Assembly: GCA_018607905.1 (NCBI GenBank)
Contig: JABBAP010000007.1
Span: forward strand, 1 to 33,929
Direction of reading: 5' to 3'
Origin: Paracoccaceae bacterium
GTDB lineage: Bacteria; Pseudomonadota; Alphaproteobacteria; Rhodobacterales; Rhodobacteraceae
Length of the DNA stretch: 33,929 nucleotides
In this document: positions 6,174 to 15,580 of the stretch, one piece after another
How the letters are laid out: every line of letters starts with the position of its first letter
Numbering within the stretch: the stretch's first letter is position 1
The notes under the pieces: generated by a model
Database searches by the model: none
What the model was told of the DNA's origin: nothing
The model's input: the letters and a program-made list of their open reading frames with translations, nothing else
Position numbers and translations under genes: made by a program

Positions 6174-7500
6174 TTCGTGCTGCCTTCATGTATTTAGAGG
6201 GGTTAACTGCTTTTCCATTAATGCGCACTTCGTAGTGAAGATGCACGCCGGTGGACCGGCCCGAGTTGCCCATATCACCAATTCGTTCCCCGCGCGAGAC
6301 CCTTTGTCCCAGCTTGACCCGAATTTTGTTCATATGGGCGTAATAAGTTTCGTAACCACGGATGTGGCGGATTTTTACCAATCGTCCGTAGCCGCTTTGA
6401 CGTCCTGCGAAGGTGATGACGCCGTCACCTGTAGCGACGATGGCTGTACCACGTGCGCCAGCCAGATCATGGCCTTTGTGCAATCGGCGGCCGCCAGTTT
6501 TGGGATCGCTACGGTACCCAAAACTTGAGGTATGGCGATATCCACCACGCACTGGAAACGCGAGCGGAAGTTTTTCGACAGCTAATTTGGTTAAGCCAAC
6601 TCGGTCCAGCCGATCAAAAAGATCCGATGTCTTAGGCGACAAGGTCCCAGCGGCAACGCCTTTTGTTGAGATGGACAGGGCAGTAAGCGGGCCACCCGTA
6701 CCAGAATGGGATTTGCGCAACTCGTTGATGAGGCTGTCTTTGTTTATGCCAGCGTTGCTAAGCGCGCGCTCTAACGGGCCCAAGGTTACATTTACGGCCT
6801 GTTCAAGATTGGCAAAAATACGGGCGTTACGCTGTTGTTGTAACAGGTGCTCGTTCGACATTTCTGCCATTTGGCCATACAAATCGGTTGCAGTTGTTTC
6901 CAGATCGTCGCGCTGCGCGACTGTGTTTTTCAAAGCCCGGGTCAAATGTGACAATGTATCTTCATTGTCTTCTGCGCCACCGAGTTTGGTGTTCAGGCTG
7001 CCCGTGACCGCCTGCATTTCTGACAGAATAGAATCAGATTGCTTCTGCGCAACATCCCGCTCTTTGATCGCAACTTGCAATTTCTTTTGCATGATGTTGA
7101 GGCCGGTTGCCAGTTCGCGGCGTTCCTCCTCGGCCTGAAGCAGTTCGCTTTGCTGTAAAGAAATCTGTTCCAGTGCGATGTAAAACCGATCTTGTGCTGT
7201 TTGGGTTTCAAGCGCGCGCTGATCGCGTTCTTGGCTTAGCTCGTTCAAACGGGCTTCGTAGGCGCGTTGCAAAACTTCGGCTTGTTTTGTGTCTGATCGT
7301 GCTGAAATATGGTCAATCAAAAGCGCAGAGGTCGCAATAACCGACCAGCATACCCCAATAGTAATAAGGGCGCCTGCGGTCGCTTGAAGCAGCGGCGTCG
7401 CTCGGAAGTACCGAGTGGTGCGCTCTGTCCGCATGTAAATGCGTTGTTCGGGCACATGACGTGCCAAAAGAGCGTTTATTTTTTCAAACGGTCCGTTCAT
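6163..7500 (-). CDS. M23-family cell-wall endopeptidase with membrane anchor and coiled coil
   Basis: The 445-residue protein has a short cytoplasmic head, one membrane helix (about residues 38-62), a long heptad-like charged region (about 65-170), and a C-terminal LytM/M23 domain. The zinc site is complete: HKGHD (H341, D345) and HLH (H420, H422), with FGYRSDP and GDMGNSG as further family marks. It should cut peptide crosslinks in peptidoglycan on the periplasmic side. The N-terminal part resembles the DUF5930 region of Rhodobacterales M23 proteins. The ATG at 7500 has GAGGG upstream; an upstream extension to 7569 lacks a ribosome site. It is the first gene of a two-gene operon with bactofilin. 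Confidence 0.93.
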   Translation of the reverse strand: MNGPFEKINALLARHVPEQRIYMRTERTTRYFRATPLLQATAGALITIGVCWSVIATSALLIDHISARSDTKQAEVLQRAYEARLNELSQERDQRALETQTAQDRFYIALEQISLQQSELLQAEEERRELATGLNIMQKKLQVAIKERDVAQKQSDSILSEMQAVTGSLNTKLGGAEDNEDTLSHLTRALKNTVAQRDDLETTATDLYGQMAEMSNEHLLQQQRNARIFANLEQAVNVTLGPLERALSNAGINKDSLINELRKSHSGTGGPLTALSISTKGVAAGTLSPKTSDLFDRLDRVGLTKLAVEKLPLAFPVRGGYRHTSSFGYRSDPKTGGRRLHKGHDLAGARGTAIVATGDGVITFAGRQSGYGRLVKIRHIRGYETYYAHMNKIRVKLGQRVSRGERIGDMGNSGRSTGVHLHYEVRINGKAVNPSKYMKAARNVF

Positions 7501-7577
7501 GAATTTTCCCTCTGCCTCTGTATTCTCGCACCCTTTTCCGGGGCCATTTTTAGGCTTATTTAAGAACACGTTATGGG

Positions 7578-7622
7578 TTTACAAAAACTGAGGCAGCCGC
7601 GCAAGAAATTCCTGCGCCGCTG
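7578..7622 (-). terminator. candidate Rho-independent terminator of the bcp-DUF455 operon
   Basis: CAGCCGCGCA (7594-7603) pairs with TGCGCCGCTG (7613-7622) at nine of ten positions. On the minus strand the hairpin is followed, after six bases, by TTTTT (7586-7582). It starts 34 bases past the DUF455 stop. Confidence 0.5.
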
Positions 7623-7655
7623 GCAGTAAATCGCGCATTTTTGCGCAGTGTGACG

Positions 7656-8468
7656 TTATTGGACTGCCATTGGCCAATAAAAATCCAAGGGAATTCCAGC
7701 TTCTGCTCGTTTTTCATCGTTGAACGGTGGCTTTAGTCCACCGTGGAAATATTGTTCGACAAGACGGTGAAATTCGACCTTCGGGTCCTTGTTGTGACGA
7801 CCACACAGAAAGTGGAACCATTTTGATCCATAGGCCACATGGCCAACTTCCTCCGCGTAGATAATTTCAAGCGCGGCAACGGTCTCTTTGTCTTTGAACG
7901 ACTTAAATTGCTGGATCATATTGGGCGTCACATCTAATCCGCGGGCTTCTAGGACCATAGGAACGATTGCCAAACGCCCCATGAAATCGCCGGCCGTGTC
8001 TTGGGCTGCCCGCCACAACCCAGCGTGGGCTGGAAAGGCACCGTAAAATGATCCCATTGCTTCAAGGCGATCCACTAACAAATTGAAATGTTTACTTTCT
8101 TCGTCGGCGGCTTTTACCCAATCATCAAAATAACCCATTGGCATGTCTGTATTGGAAAAGCGTGGAATAATGTCCCAGTGCAGATCAACGGCGTTCAATT
8201 CAATATGCGCGATGGCGTGAATCAATGCGCACCGACCATCAGGGCTCCCTAACTTTCTGTGAGGAACTTCGTTTGGCGGCAAGAGGTCTGGTTTTGCCGG
8301 TCGCGCGGGATCATTTGGAGGCTGGCTGTTACCAATATCCAACGGTGTTCCTGCCTCTTTCATTTTGAACCAAAGGGCTGCCGCTGCGTGGGATTTGGCG
8401 GTTTTCTCGCGCCCATCGGCAGTGTTCAGCACGCTACAGGCGAGTTCTGTGAGGGTTGGTTGGTTCAC
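7656..8468 (-). CDS. DUF455 ferritin-like protein
   Basis: The 270-residue protein has the layout of DUF455, a ferritin-like diiron family of unproven function. Candidate metal ligands are seen in HAIAHIELNAVDLHWD, ADEESKHF and EIIYAEEVGHVAYG, the Glu/His-bearing helices of a four-helix bundle. Length is typical. It starts with GTG, whose last bases overlap the TGA of the upstream bcp gene (GTGA), so the two are co-translated. Pairing with a peroxiredoxin hints at an oxygen- or peroxide-linked role, but that is inference. Confidence 0.87.
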   Translation of the reverse strand: MNQPTLTELACSVLNTADGREKTAKSHAAAALWFKMKEAGTPLDIGNSQPPNDPARPAKPDLLPPNEVPHRKLGSPDGRCALIHAIAHIELNAVDLHWDIIPRFSNTDMPMGYFDDWVKAADEESKHFNLLVDRLEAMGSFYGAFPAHAGLWRAAQDTAGDFMGRLAIVPMVLEARGLDVTPNMIQQFKSFKDKETVAALEIIYAEEVGHVAYGSKWFHFLCGRHNKDPKVEFHRLVEQYFHGGLKPPFNDEKRAEAGIPLDFYWPMAVQ

Positions 8469-8926
8469 GCTGATTGTACCGCGTCAAGCACAGCCTCTAC
8501 ATGATTAGGCACTTTGACCTTGTTCCATTTGTGTGTGATCACGCCGTCGCCATTGATCACAAAAGTTGCGCGCTCAATGCCCATGTACGTCTTGCCGTAC
8601 ATGTTTTTTTCCACCCAGACGCCCATATCTTCGCAAAGTGTGCCGTCTTCGTCAGATGCTAACGCGATGCCTAACGCATGTTTCGCAACGAATTTGTCGT
8701 GGCTTTTGACGCTGTCTTTGGACACGCCTAAAATTTCAGCACCCGATGCCTGAAAATCTGCCAGATGTTGTGTGAATGATATGCTTTCTGTTGTGCAACC
8801 AGGGGTGTCGTCGCGAGGATAAAAGTACATCACGAGTGTTTTGCCTGCATAATCCGCAAGGGATACAACGCCTCCGCCATCTCGTAGTAAAGTAAAGTTA
8901 GGCGATTTTTCTCCGATTTCGGGCAT
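8465..8926 (-). CDS. bcp: thioredoxin-dependent peroxiredoxin, Bcp type
   Basis: The 153-residue protein has the AhpC/TSA fold of Bcp/PrxQ peroxiredoxins. YFYPRDDTPGCTTE contains the peroxidatic cysteine C44, and the C-terminal VPNHVEAVLDAV is typical of the group. It reduces hydrogen and organic peroxides in the cytoplasm with electrons from thioredoxin. The resolving cysteine that E. coli Bcp has five residues on is a serine here (S49, between E47 and F51 in TESISF). C98 is the only other cysteine, so the enzyme is either 1-Cys or resolves through C98. It is transcribed divergently from the YhdP-like gene. Confidence 0.93.
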   Translation of the reverse strand: MPEIGEKSPNFTLLRDGGGVVSLADYAGKTLVMYFYPRDDTPGCTTESISFTQHLADFQASGAEILGVSKDSVKSHDKFVAKHALGIALASDEDGTLCEDMGVWVEKNMYGKTYMGIERATFVINGDGVITHKWNKVKVPNHVEAVLDAVQSA

Positions 8927-9056
8927 TTGTCCCCCTAAGTGACGAAAATTTGTTACGCTAAGCCTATGGTTTGGCAGCTACTTATCCTAAATAGGGTGGA
9001 GCCGTGGAATTCAAGCGCGGAATACTGTTGTAAGCTTTGAAAAGAGCGGAGTTGAT

Positions 9057-12000
9057 TTGATCTGGATCAGGCATTTTTTGGTGGCATCACTGGCTATTCT
9101 GATGGCAGGTATCGTATTGACGGTTCTGGCAATTGGTGTGGTGACCGTATTGCTCCAACGCGGGCCACTTGAATTACCTCAACTGCGCTCTTCTGTTGAG
9201 GATCGTATAAATACCCAAATAAAGAACCACGACGTGAAGATCGGAAGCATCGCTTTGATGTCGAGCGAATCGGGAATCGGAAACCGTGTTCTTTTGAAGG
9301 ACGTTGTCGTTTTAGGGGAAAATGGGGAGCAGTTGATGGCAGTGCCAGAATTGCGTACGCGGTTTTCCTTGCTTGATTTGGTGAATGGGCGAATAGCACC
9401 CGAGGACGTTTCGATAATTGGCACTGAGTTATCCTTGGAGCGAGATGAGAACGGCACGATTAGTCTTTTTGGATCAGGCAAAGGCGTCGAATCTGGTTCG
9501 AATTTTTTAGAGCTGTTTGATGCGCTCAATGAGCAATCAGGTTTGGCCGCATTGACAAGTGTAGAGCTTGAAAACACGCGTGTTACGTTTCGCGATCGTA
9601 TGACCGAACGAGGATGGGTGTTGGATAATTCGGCACTGTCGATAACGCGCGACGGCGAAACAGTTTCTGGTAGGGCAGTTTTGGAATTGGGCGAAACGGG
9701 CCGCAATGTTCAACAATCTGCAACAATGATCTTGAACGCGACCTATTTGCTGGGTTCAGAAACTGCCTCCGTTTCATTTCAATTCTCGGATGCATCGCCA
9801 ACAGAAATTGCAGATCTTTTCCAAGCGTTTGATTGGTTGCGAAATCTTGATACCCAATTATCTGGGTCTGTGCGCGCCGACTTGTCTGGGGATGGCAAGT
9901 TGGGGAATTTGCACGGTGTTTTGGAAATGGCCGAAGGAAAATTGACCGAAACGCCAACCAGCCAACCAATCCAATTTAGCACTGCTAAAGTTTATTTTGA
10001 TTACGACCCGGTCTCCGATGCTTTGAACCTCGAACAAGTTGAATTGAAAACGAGTTCTGGAGGCGTTCGTGCCAGCGGCTTTGTTGAGCTACAGCGAAGC
10101 GAAGCTGGGACAGTTCTTTCGATGGCGGGGCAATTACGGCTGCGCGATATTCTTATTCAACGCCCCGATCTTTTTGATGCTGACGTAATTTTACCGGAAG
10201 CAGCACTTGATGCGAGGTTGTCGTTTTCGCCGTTAAAAATTGACGTCGGGCGGTTAACAATTTTCGACAAAGATAGCGTCGTAAAGATTTCAGGAATCTC
10301 AGAAGCGACAGATGCGTTTTGGAACAACAGCTATGACGTGGATATCGACAAGATGAATGTCGCACGTCTGAAACAGCTGTGGCCAATACCCGTGGTTGAT
10401 AAGACCCGCAGCTGGGTCACGGAGAATGTATTTGCAGGCCAGTTTGTCGGGTTTTCTGGCGGTTTTCGGACCGAAAAGGGCAAGCCAGAATTTGCCTTTA
10501 ATTTTGGGCTTGAGAAAGCCAACTTTAGATACGTCAATAAACTGCCGCCTTTGGAAGAAGGCGATGGGTTTGGATACCTGACCGACAAAGATCTCCGTCT
10601 CGATCTAAGTTCTGGTTACGTTGTGGCGCCAAACGGTTCTAAGATCGATGTTGCTGGAACTGGTTTGTTTATTCCTGACATCAATGCGCACCCGACACCT
10701 GGTGAGATTACCTTTCATGCCAAAGCAAGTTTGCAAGCAGCGTTAGAGTTGTTGAACGTGGAGAAGTTTAAGTTTCTGGATAAAGTTGGGCTTGAGCCTA
10801 ACCTCGGCAAAGGGGCCGTTTTAGTCAGCGGTTGGTTCAAATTGCCGTTAGCAAAAGACGCTAAAACAGAAGATGTAGAGATGGAGCTGAACGCACAGTT
10901 GTTGAATGTACGTTCCGAGGTTTTGATAAAAGATCGCGTTTTAACATCTCGCAGGTTGGATGCTTTCATTACACAAGATGGGATTAAATTGGCAGGTGAA
11001 GCGAAGCTGGATTCCGTTCCTTTAAGCGCGATTTGGGAACAATCATTTGATAAGGATCAAAAGCAAAGCAAGATTGCTGCGAAAGTGAACATCACGGATA
11101 AAAATCTTCGTGCATTTGGAATTATTTTGCCAACTGGAACGCTCGCGGGCTCTACACCTGCGTCGGTCGACGTATCGCTGAAACGCGGGCAAGCGCCCAG
11201 TTTTCAACTGAGCACCAACCTTTTTGGGGCATCGTTGCGTATTCCGGCGCTTAGCTGGGCCAAAGCAAAAAATACAAAAGGTCAGTTTACAATCGCAGGG
11301 ACGTTGGATCGTCAAATAGACATAGGTGATCTGTCGTTTAGTGCACCAGGGCTAAAGGCGACGGGAACACTTGATCTGAACCCAAACAACAGCTTGAAAC
11401 AGGCCCGTTTTTCATCGGTAGATGTTGGAAACTGGTTGAGCAGTTCTGCGGTCCTTACTCCAAAAGGCAAGGGGCAAACTGATATAAGCGTAAATGGGGG
11501 AACAGCAGACCTTCGCTTTCTTGGCGGTGAGGAAACATCGAGCAGTGGTGGTAGAAATAATAGCAATTCAACGATAAAACTCGCTTTGGACCGTGTCCGC
11601 ATAACCAATGAATTGTCGCTGACGAATTTTTCTGGACAGCTTAACACTAAAAAGGGTCTACGGGGTACTTTCGTGGGGCGAGTGAATGGCAGTACGCGAA
11701 TAGACGGCCAGTTGTTTCCTCAGAAATTCGGTACTGCAGTAGAGTTAACGAGTAAGGACGCTGGCGGCGTCATGGCATCGGCCGGATTGCTTACGAACGC
11801 GCGTGACGGTGATTTACGGGTGGTTTTGGTGCCGCGTTCTGGCAAAGGAAATTACGATGGCACGCTGGATGTTAAGAGAACTCGGATAAAAGATGCATCA
11901 GCGATGGCGGCGCTTTTGAACGGAATTTCGCTTGTGGGCGCGTTGCAGCAGCTTGAAGGTGAAGGAATCCATTTCTCGACAATCGAAGGCCAATTCAAAT

Positions 12001-12323
12001 TGCGAGAGAACGGTGTGAAACTTGAGAACATTAGCGCTGTTGGTCCGTCAATTGGGATGACCTTGGATGGTTGGTATGACACGCGAGCGAAATCCGTAGA
12101 CTTTGAAGGTGTCATAACTCCGTTATACGCCGTGAATGGTGTATTTGAGCGGATTTTTGGGGCTTTGGTTGGGCGCCGCAAGGGCGAGGGAATGTTCAGT
12201 TTCACCTATCGAATGCGGGGCTCTGCGGCAAAACCCAAAGTAAAAGTGAACCCGTTGTCGATCCTGACCCCTGGCGCTTTCCGCGAGATTTTCCGCCAAA
12301 AACCGCCTGTGCCGCCGTCGTAG
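9057..12323 (+). CDS. YhdP-like AsmA-superfamily protein (DUF3971/AsmA C-terminal)
   Basis: The 1088-residue protein has one N-terminal membrane helix (about residues 4-35) and a very long periplasmic part made of beta-rich repeats. The mid region resembles DUF3971, and the last ~250 residues (ISLVGALQQLEGEGIHF, VGPSIGMTLDGWYD) match the AsmA-like C-terminal domain. AsmA-like proteins such as YhdP and TamB bridge inner and outer membranes and are implicated in moving phospholipids outward. The start is a TTG at 9057 with CGGAG a few bases upstream; the first in-frame ATG would cut into the membrane helix. queA follows after about 50 bases. Confidence 0.85.
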   Translation: MIWIRHFLVASLAILMAGIVLTVLAIGVVTVLLQRGPLELPQLRSSVEDRINTQIKNHDVKIGSIALMSSESGIGNRVLLKDVVVLGENGEQLMAVPELRTRFSLLDLVNGRIAPEDVSIIGTELSLERDENGTISLFGSGKGVESGSNFLELFDALNEQSGLAALTSVELENTRVTFRDRMTERGWVLDNSALSITRDGETVSGRAVLELGETGRNVQQSATMILNATYLLGSETASVSFQFSDASPTEIADLFQAFDWLRNLDTQLSGSVRADLSGDGKLGNLHGVLEMAEGKLTETPTSQPIQFSTAKVYFDYDPVSDALNLEQVELKTSSGGVRASGFVELQRSEAGTVLSMAGQLRLRDILIQRPDLFDADVILPEAALDARLSFSPLKIDVGRLTIFDKDSVVKISGISEATDAFWNNSYDVDIDKMNVARLKQLWPIPVVDKTRSWVTENVFAGQFVGFSGGFRTEKGKPEFAFNFGLEKANFRYVNKLPPLEEGDGFGYLTDKDLRLDLSSGYVVAPNGSKIDVAGTGLFIPDINAHPTPGEITFHAKASLQAALELLNVEKFKFLDKVGLEPNLGKGAVLVSGWFKLPLAKDAKTEDVEMELNAQLLNVRSEVLIKDRVLTSRRLDAFITQDGIKLAGEAKLDSVPLSAIWEQSFDKDQKQSKIAAKVNITDKNLRAFGIILPTGTLAGSTPASVDVSLKRGQAPSFQLSTNLFGASLRIPALSWAKAKNTKGQFTIAGTLDRQIDIGDLSFSAPGLKATGTLDLNPNNSLKQARFSSVDVGNWLSSSAVLTPKGKGQTDISVNGGTADLRFLGGEETSSSGGRNNSNSTIKLALDRVRITNELSLTNFSGQLNTKKGLRGTFVGRVNGSTRIDGQLFPQKFGTAVELTSKDAGGVMASAGLLTNARDGDLRVVLVPRSGKGNYDGTLDVKRTRIKDASAMAALLNGISLVGALQQLEGEGIHFSTIEGQFKLRENGVKLENISAVGPSIGMTLDGWYDTRAKSVDFEGVITPLYAVNGVFERIFGALVGRRKGEGMFSFTYRMRGSAAKPKVKVNPLSILTPGAFREIFRQKPPVPPS

Positions 12324-12371
12324 TGGGTAAATGCTCTTGCACTATCAAACGGCTTTGGGCATTTGCGCCTT

Positions 12372-13430
12372 ATGAACCTGTCTGATTTTGATTTCGAATT
12401 ACCTGAACGACTGATTGCGCTGCGGCCAGCTAAGCCGCGGCCTGCATCCCGTTTACTTGTTGTACAAAATGACGTTTTTGAGGATCAACATTTTTTCGAT
12501 CTTCCTAAATACTTACGTGCCGGTGACCGATTAGTCCTAAACGATACCAAAGTGATTCCTGCTCGAATAAGCGGTATGCGGCGGCGTTTTTCGGACCAAG
12601 GAGAAACTTTTGCCAAGATTGACGTGACGCTTTTGTCGTTAGACGGGCAGGGCGATTGGCTGGCGCTTGCTAAACCTGGACGTCGCGTAAAAGAAGGCGA
12701 GACGATCGTTTTTTCCCCGGATCTTTGCGCTGAAGTCCAAAGCAAAGGCGCCGATGGAATCAAGCTGCGTTTTTCACAATCGGGCCCAGAGTTCGATGCG
12801 GAACTTTCGCGATTGGGTGAGATGCCCTTGCCACCTTACATTGCATCAAAACGGGCAGCTGATGCGCAAGATATCGATGACTATCAAACCGTTTTTGCAC
12901 AACACTCTGGTGCGGTTGCCGCTCCGACTGCATCTTTGCATTTTGATCAAACGGTGTTGGATCAGTTGTTTCAGATAGGCGTCACCATTTCCAAAGTAAC
13001 TTTGCATGTGGGGGCAGGAACATTTCTTCCAGTTAAAACTGACGATGTAAGTGCGCATAAGATGCACGCAGAATGGGGCCGAATTGATGATGTTGCTGCT
13101 GCTGAAATCGCGCAAACAAAGGCTGCAGGAGGACGGATCATCCCCGTTGGTACCACTGCATTGCGCCTTCTGGAAACTGCTGCGCTAAAAACGGGCAAGA
13201 TCGCACCTTGGGCGGGGGAAACCGACATTTTCATCAAGCCTGGATTTGAATTTGCAGTTGCGGATGGATTGATTACAAATTTCCATCTGCCAAAATCAAC
13301 ATTGATGATGTTGGTAAGCGCGTTGCTCGGTACGCAACAAATCAAAGATATTTATGCCCATGCAATTACCCAAAATTACCGATTCTTTTCGTATGGCGAC
13401 AGCTCTTTGTTATTGCCAGACAGGTCGTAA
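12372..13430 (+). CDS. queA: tRNA preQ1(34) S-adenosylmethionine ribosyltransferase-isomerase
   Basis: The 352-residue protein matches QueA over its length: [15 protein letters not shown] at the start, [42 protein letters not shown] and [16 protein letters not shown]. The enzyme moves the ribosyl group of SAM onto preQ1 in the wobble base of tRNAs for Asn, Asp, His and Tyr, giving epoxyqueuosine. The ATG at 12372 gives the usual N-terminus; an in-frame TTG nine bases earlier is also possible. No other queuosine gene is in the window. Confidence 0.96.
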   Translation: MNLSDFDFELPERLIALRPAKPRPASRLLVVQNDVFEDQHFFDLPKYLRAGDRLVLNDTKVIPARISGMRRRFSDQGETFAKIDVTLLSLDGQGDWLALAKPGRRVKEGETIVFSPDLCAEVQSKGADGIKLRFSQSGPEFDAELSRLGEMPLPPYIASKRAADAQDIDDYQTVFAQHSGAVAAPTASLHFDQTVLDQLFQIGVTISKVTLHVGAGTFLPVKTDDVSAHKMHAEWGRIDDVAAAEIAQTKAAGGRIIPVGTTALRLLETAALKTGKIAPWAGETDIFIKPGFEFAVADGLITNFHLPKSTLMMLVSALLGTQQIKDIYAHAITQNYRFFSYGDSSLLLPDRS

Positions 13431-13512
13431 ACGGCACGCGCTGGTCGTGATTGAAACGATGGTACAGGCTCGAATCTCCTAAGGATGGGCAAACAGGAAA
13501 CGGAATTGTTCG

Positions 13513-14781
13513 ATGGGTTACGTTCTAAAAAGCTCCTGGGCTTTGCTTCTAGGAATGTTCTTGCTGATGCTAGGCAACGGCGTGCAAGGCACATTACTGG
13601 GTATTCGTGGTTCGCTTGAAGGATTCAGTGCGGGCAGCATGTCCTTGATCATGTCCGGTTACTTCATCGGCTTTTTGGGCGGATCACGGTTGGCGCCGAC
13701 CTTGATCCGAAATGTTGGGCATGTTCGGGTGTTCGCTGCACTGGCGTCATTCGTGTCCGCCGCATTGATCCTTTATGCGGCACTTCCCAATGAATATGTT
13801 TGGTTCCTCCTCCGTGTGCTTGTCGGGTTCTGCTTTTCTGGCATTTATGTGGTTGCTGAAAGTTGGCTTAATGACAGCGCAACAAATGAAACACGTGGGC
13901 AAGCGTTGTCGGCCTATTTGATCGTTCAAATGATGGGGATTGTGGCGGCGCAGTGGTTGCTAAACTTTGCGGACGTCGGCGGGTTTATCTTGTTCATTAT
14001 CATATCCGTAGCCGTTTCACTATCGTTTGCGCCAATTTTGCTTTCTGTTAGCCCGGCACCTGTGTTTCAAACGACCAAACCAATGAGTTTGCACCAATTG
14101 TACGTTGCTTCACCATTGGGTGTCGTGGGCACCTTTCTTTTGGGCGGTATTTTTTCGGCTTTGTTTGGGATGTCGGCAGTGTATGGAACTGAAAAAGGGA
14201 TGAGTGTCGGCGAAATCTCATTTTTTGTAGGCATCATTTATATTGGTGGCATGCTGTTACAATATCCAATTGGTTGGGTGTCGGACCGGATGGATCGCCG
14301 CCTTTTGATTATTGGCATTACTGTGATTGGCGGTTTCGCGAGCTTATTTGCCTTTGCCGCGGCAAGCAGCCTTACCGTTTTGCTGATTTGTTGCTTTATT
14401 ATCGGTGGCGTTGCGAATCCGCTCTACTCGTTGTTGTTAGCTTACACGAACGATTTTTTAGAACATGAAGACATGGCCGCTGCATCCGGAGGCCTTATTT
14501 TTGTCAGTGGAATCGGCGCGATTTCTGGCCCAATAGTTGTCGGCTGGATGATGGGAGCATTCGGCGCGGACAGCTTCTTTTTGTACATTGCGGTCCTACT
14601 ATTCGTTACGTCGATCTATGCATTTTATCGGACATTCCAACGCCAGGCACCAAGTGTGGATGACACGGCAAGCTATCAACCCGTGTTTGCGTCAGCGTCG
14701 CCAGTAGTTGTCGAGGTCGCGCAAGAATGGTCGATCGATACAGAGTTGGAAGCAGAAGAAGAGGCTGCAAATGCGCCTTAG
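13513..14781 (+). CDS. major facilitator superfamily transporter
   Basis: The 422-residue protein has about twelve hydrophobic segments between residues 5 and 385 and the loop signature GWVSDRMDRRLLI between helices. It resembles the YcaD-like MFS group common in alphaproteobacteria (first helix LLGMFLLMLGNGVQGTLLG, AESWLND after helix 4). The substrate is unknown. The last ~40 residues are hydrophilic and acidic and probably form a cytoplasmic tail. It lies 82 bases after queA without a clear terminator, so read-through is possible. Confidence 0.88.
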   Translation: MGYVLKSSWALLLGMFLLMLGNGVQGTLLGIRGSLEGFSAGSMSLIMSGYFIGFLGGSRLAPTLIRNVGHVRVFAALASFVSAALILYAALPNEYVWFLLRVLVGFCFSGIYVVAESWLNDSATNETRGQALSAYLIVQMMGIVAAQWLLNFADVGGFILFIIISVAVSLSFAPILLSVSPAPVFQTTKPMSLHQLYVASPLGVVGTFLLGGIFSALFGMSAVYGTEKGMSVGEISFFVGIIYIGGMLLQYPIGWVSDRMDRRLLIIGITVIGGFASLFAFAAASSLTVLLICCFIIGGVANPLYSLLLAYTNDFLEHEDMAAASGGLIFVSGIGAISGPIVVGWMMGAFGADSFFLYIAVLLFVTSIYAFYRTFQRQAPSVDDTASYQPVFASASPVVVEVAQEWSIDTELEAEEEAANAP

Positions 14782-14806
14782 CGCAACAATTAGTAACTTT
14801 TGCTGT

Positions 14807-14829
14807 AATAAAATGAAATTTTATTAAAA
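14807..14829 (+). terminator. AT-only perfect hairpin after the MFS gene
   Basis: AATAAAAT (14807-14814) and ATTTTATT (14818-14825) form a perfect 8-bp stem with a three-base loop. It contains no G-C pair and is followed by A rather than T, so on the plus strand it is a poor terminator. Confidence 0.25.
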
Positions 14830-14901
14830 AGCAGTTGACGTAGGATCAAACTCGGAACAACGCTGTAAATATACTTTGGGGGCTCTTTGTCGGAGGAACA
14901 A

Positions 14902-15480
14902 ATGGACAAAGCGCGAGCGATTATTGAGTTTTGGGTTAACGAAGTTGGCCCAAGTGGATGGTATCTAGGCACCGATGCGTTGGATCAATCAATTCGTGAC
15001 AAATTCATGGATGATTGGGAAGCTGCAAAGACTGGTGCTTATGATGGCTGGGCAAGATGTCCTGAAAAATCACTAGCATTGTTAATTCTGTTGGATCAGT
15101 TTCCACGGAACATGTTTCGTGAAGACCCAAGAGCCTTTGCGACGGATAAAAAAGCACGTGAAGTTGCGAGCGTTGCTATCGAGCAAGGATTCGACAAGCG
15201 CAACGATGAACCCCAACGGCAGTTTTATTATATGCCGTTTATGCATTCGGAATGTTTGCAACACCAGGAACGCAGTGTTCGCCTGATCAAGGACCGTCTG
15301 CCAGAATCGGGTGCAGGCAACATTCTTCATGCAAAGGTTCACCGCGAGGTAATCCGCACTTTTGGCCGTTTTCCATATCGTAACGGTGCGTTGAGCCGAA
15401 CAAGTACGCTTCAAGAGCAGAAGTTTATGGAAGATGGCGGTTACGCCGCGATCAGCAAGAAAATTGAAAAAGCCGCTTAG
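14902..15480 (+). CDS. DUF924 family protein
   Basis: The 192-residue protein matches DUF924, an uncharacterised alpha-helical family. Marks are the start IIEFWVNEVGPSGWY, LALLILLDQFPRNMFR, FYYMPFMHSE and HREVIRTFGRFPYRN. GGAGG stands five bases before the ATG at 14902, which decides that start over a TTG fifteen bases earlier. Function is unknown, and the family has been compared to tetratricopeptide-like helical folds. It precedes lpdA by 100 bases, but lpdA has its own promoter candidate. Confidence 0.87.
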   Translation: MDKARAIIEFWVNEVGPSGWYLGTDALDQSIRDKFMDDWEAAKTGAYDGWARCPEKSLALLILLDQFPRNMFREDPRAFATDKKAREVASVAIEQGFDKRNDEPQRQFYYMPFMHSECLQHQERSVRLIKDRLPESGAGNILHAKVHREVIRTFGRFPYRNGALSRTSTLQEQKFMEDGGYAAISKKIEKAA

Positions 15481-15518
15481 AAACGCACCTTAGCTTTTTG
15501 TTTGCTGCACTTGCGACT

Positions 15519-15547
15519 TTGATGGAAATGTAGCATTCTTGTAAAAT
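15519..15547 (+). promoter_or_regulatory. sigma-70-like promoter candidate for lpdA
   Basis: TTGATG (15519-15524) and TAAAAT (15542-15547) are separated by exactly 17 bases and lie about 35 bases before the lpdA start. Both boxes are close to the TTGACA/TATAAT consensus. Confidence 0.5.
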
Positions 15548-15580
15548 AGTTCAATGTTGAACCAATTTTGTGAGGATGCA

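Noticed and set aside
5755-6528. 257-codon open frame on the plus strand
   Set aside because: It lies antisense to the bactofilin gene and the end of the M23 gene. Its composition (long Ala/Gly runs) mirrors the Ala/Pro tail of bactofilin read backwards.
6413-7138. 241-codon open frame on the plus strand
   Set aside because: It is antisense to the well-supported M23 peptidase, has no ribosome site of note and no recognisable domain.
14807-14829. Perfect AT hairpin as a strong terminator
   Set aside because: The stem has no G-C pair and is followed by A residues, so it would be weak; it is kept only as a low-confidence entry.
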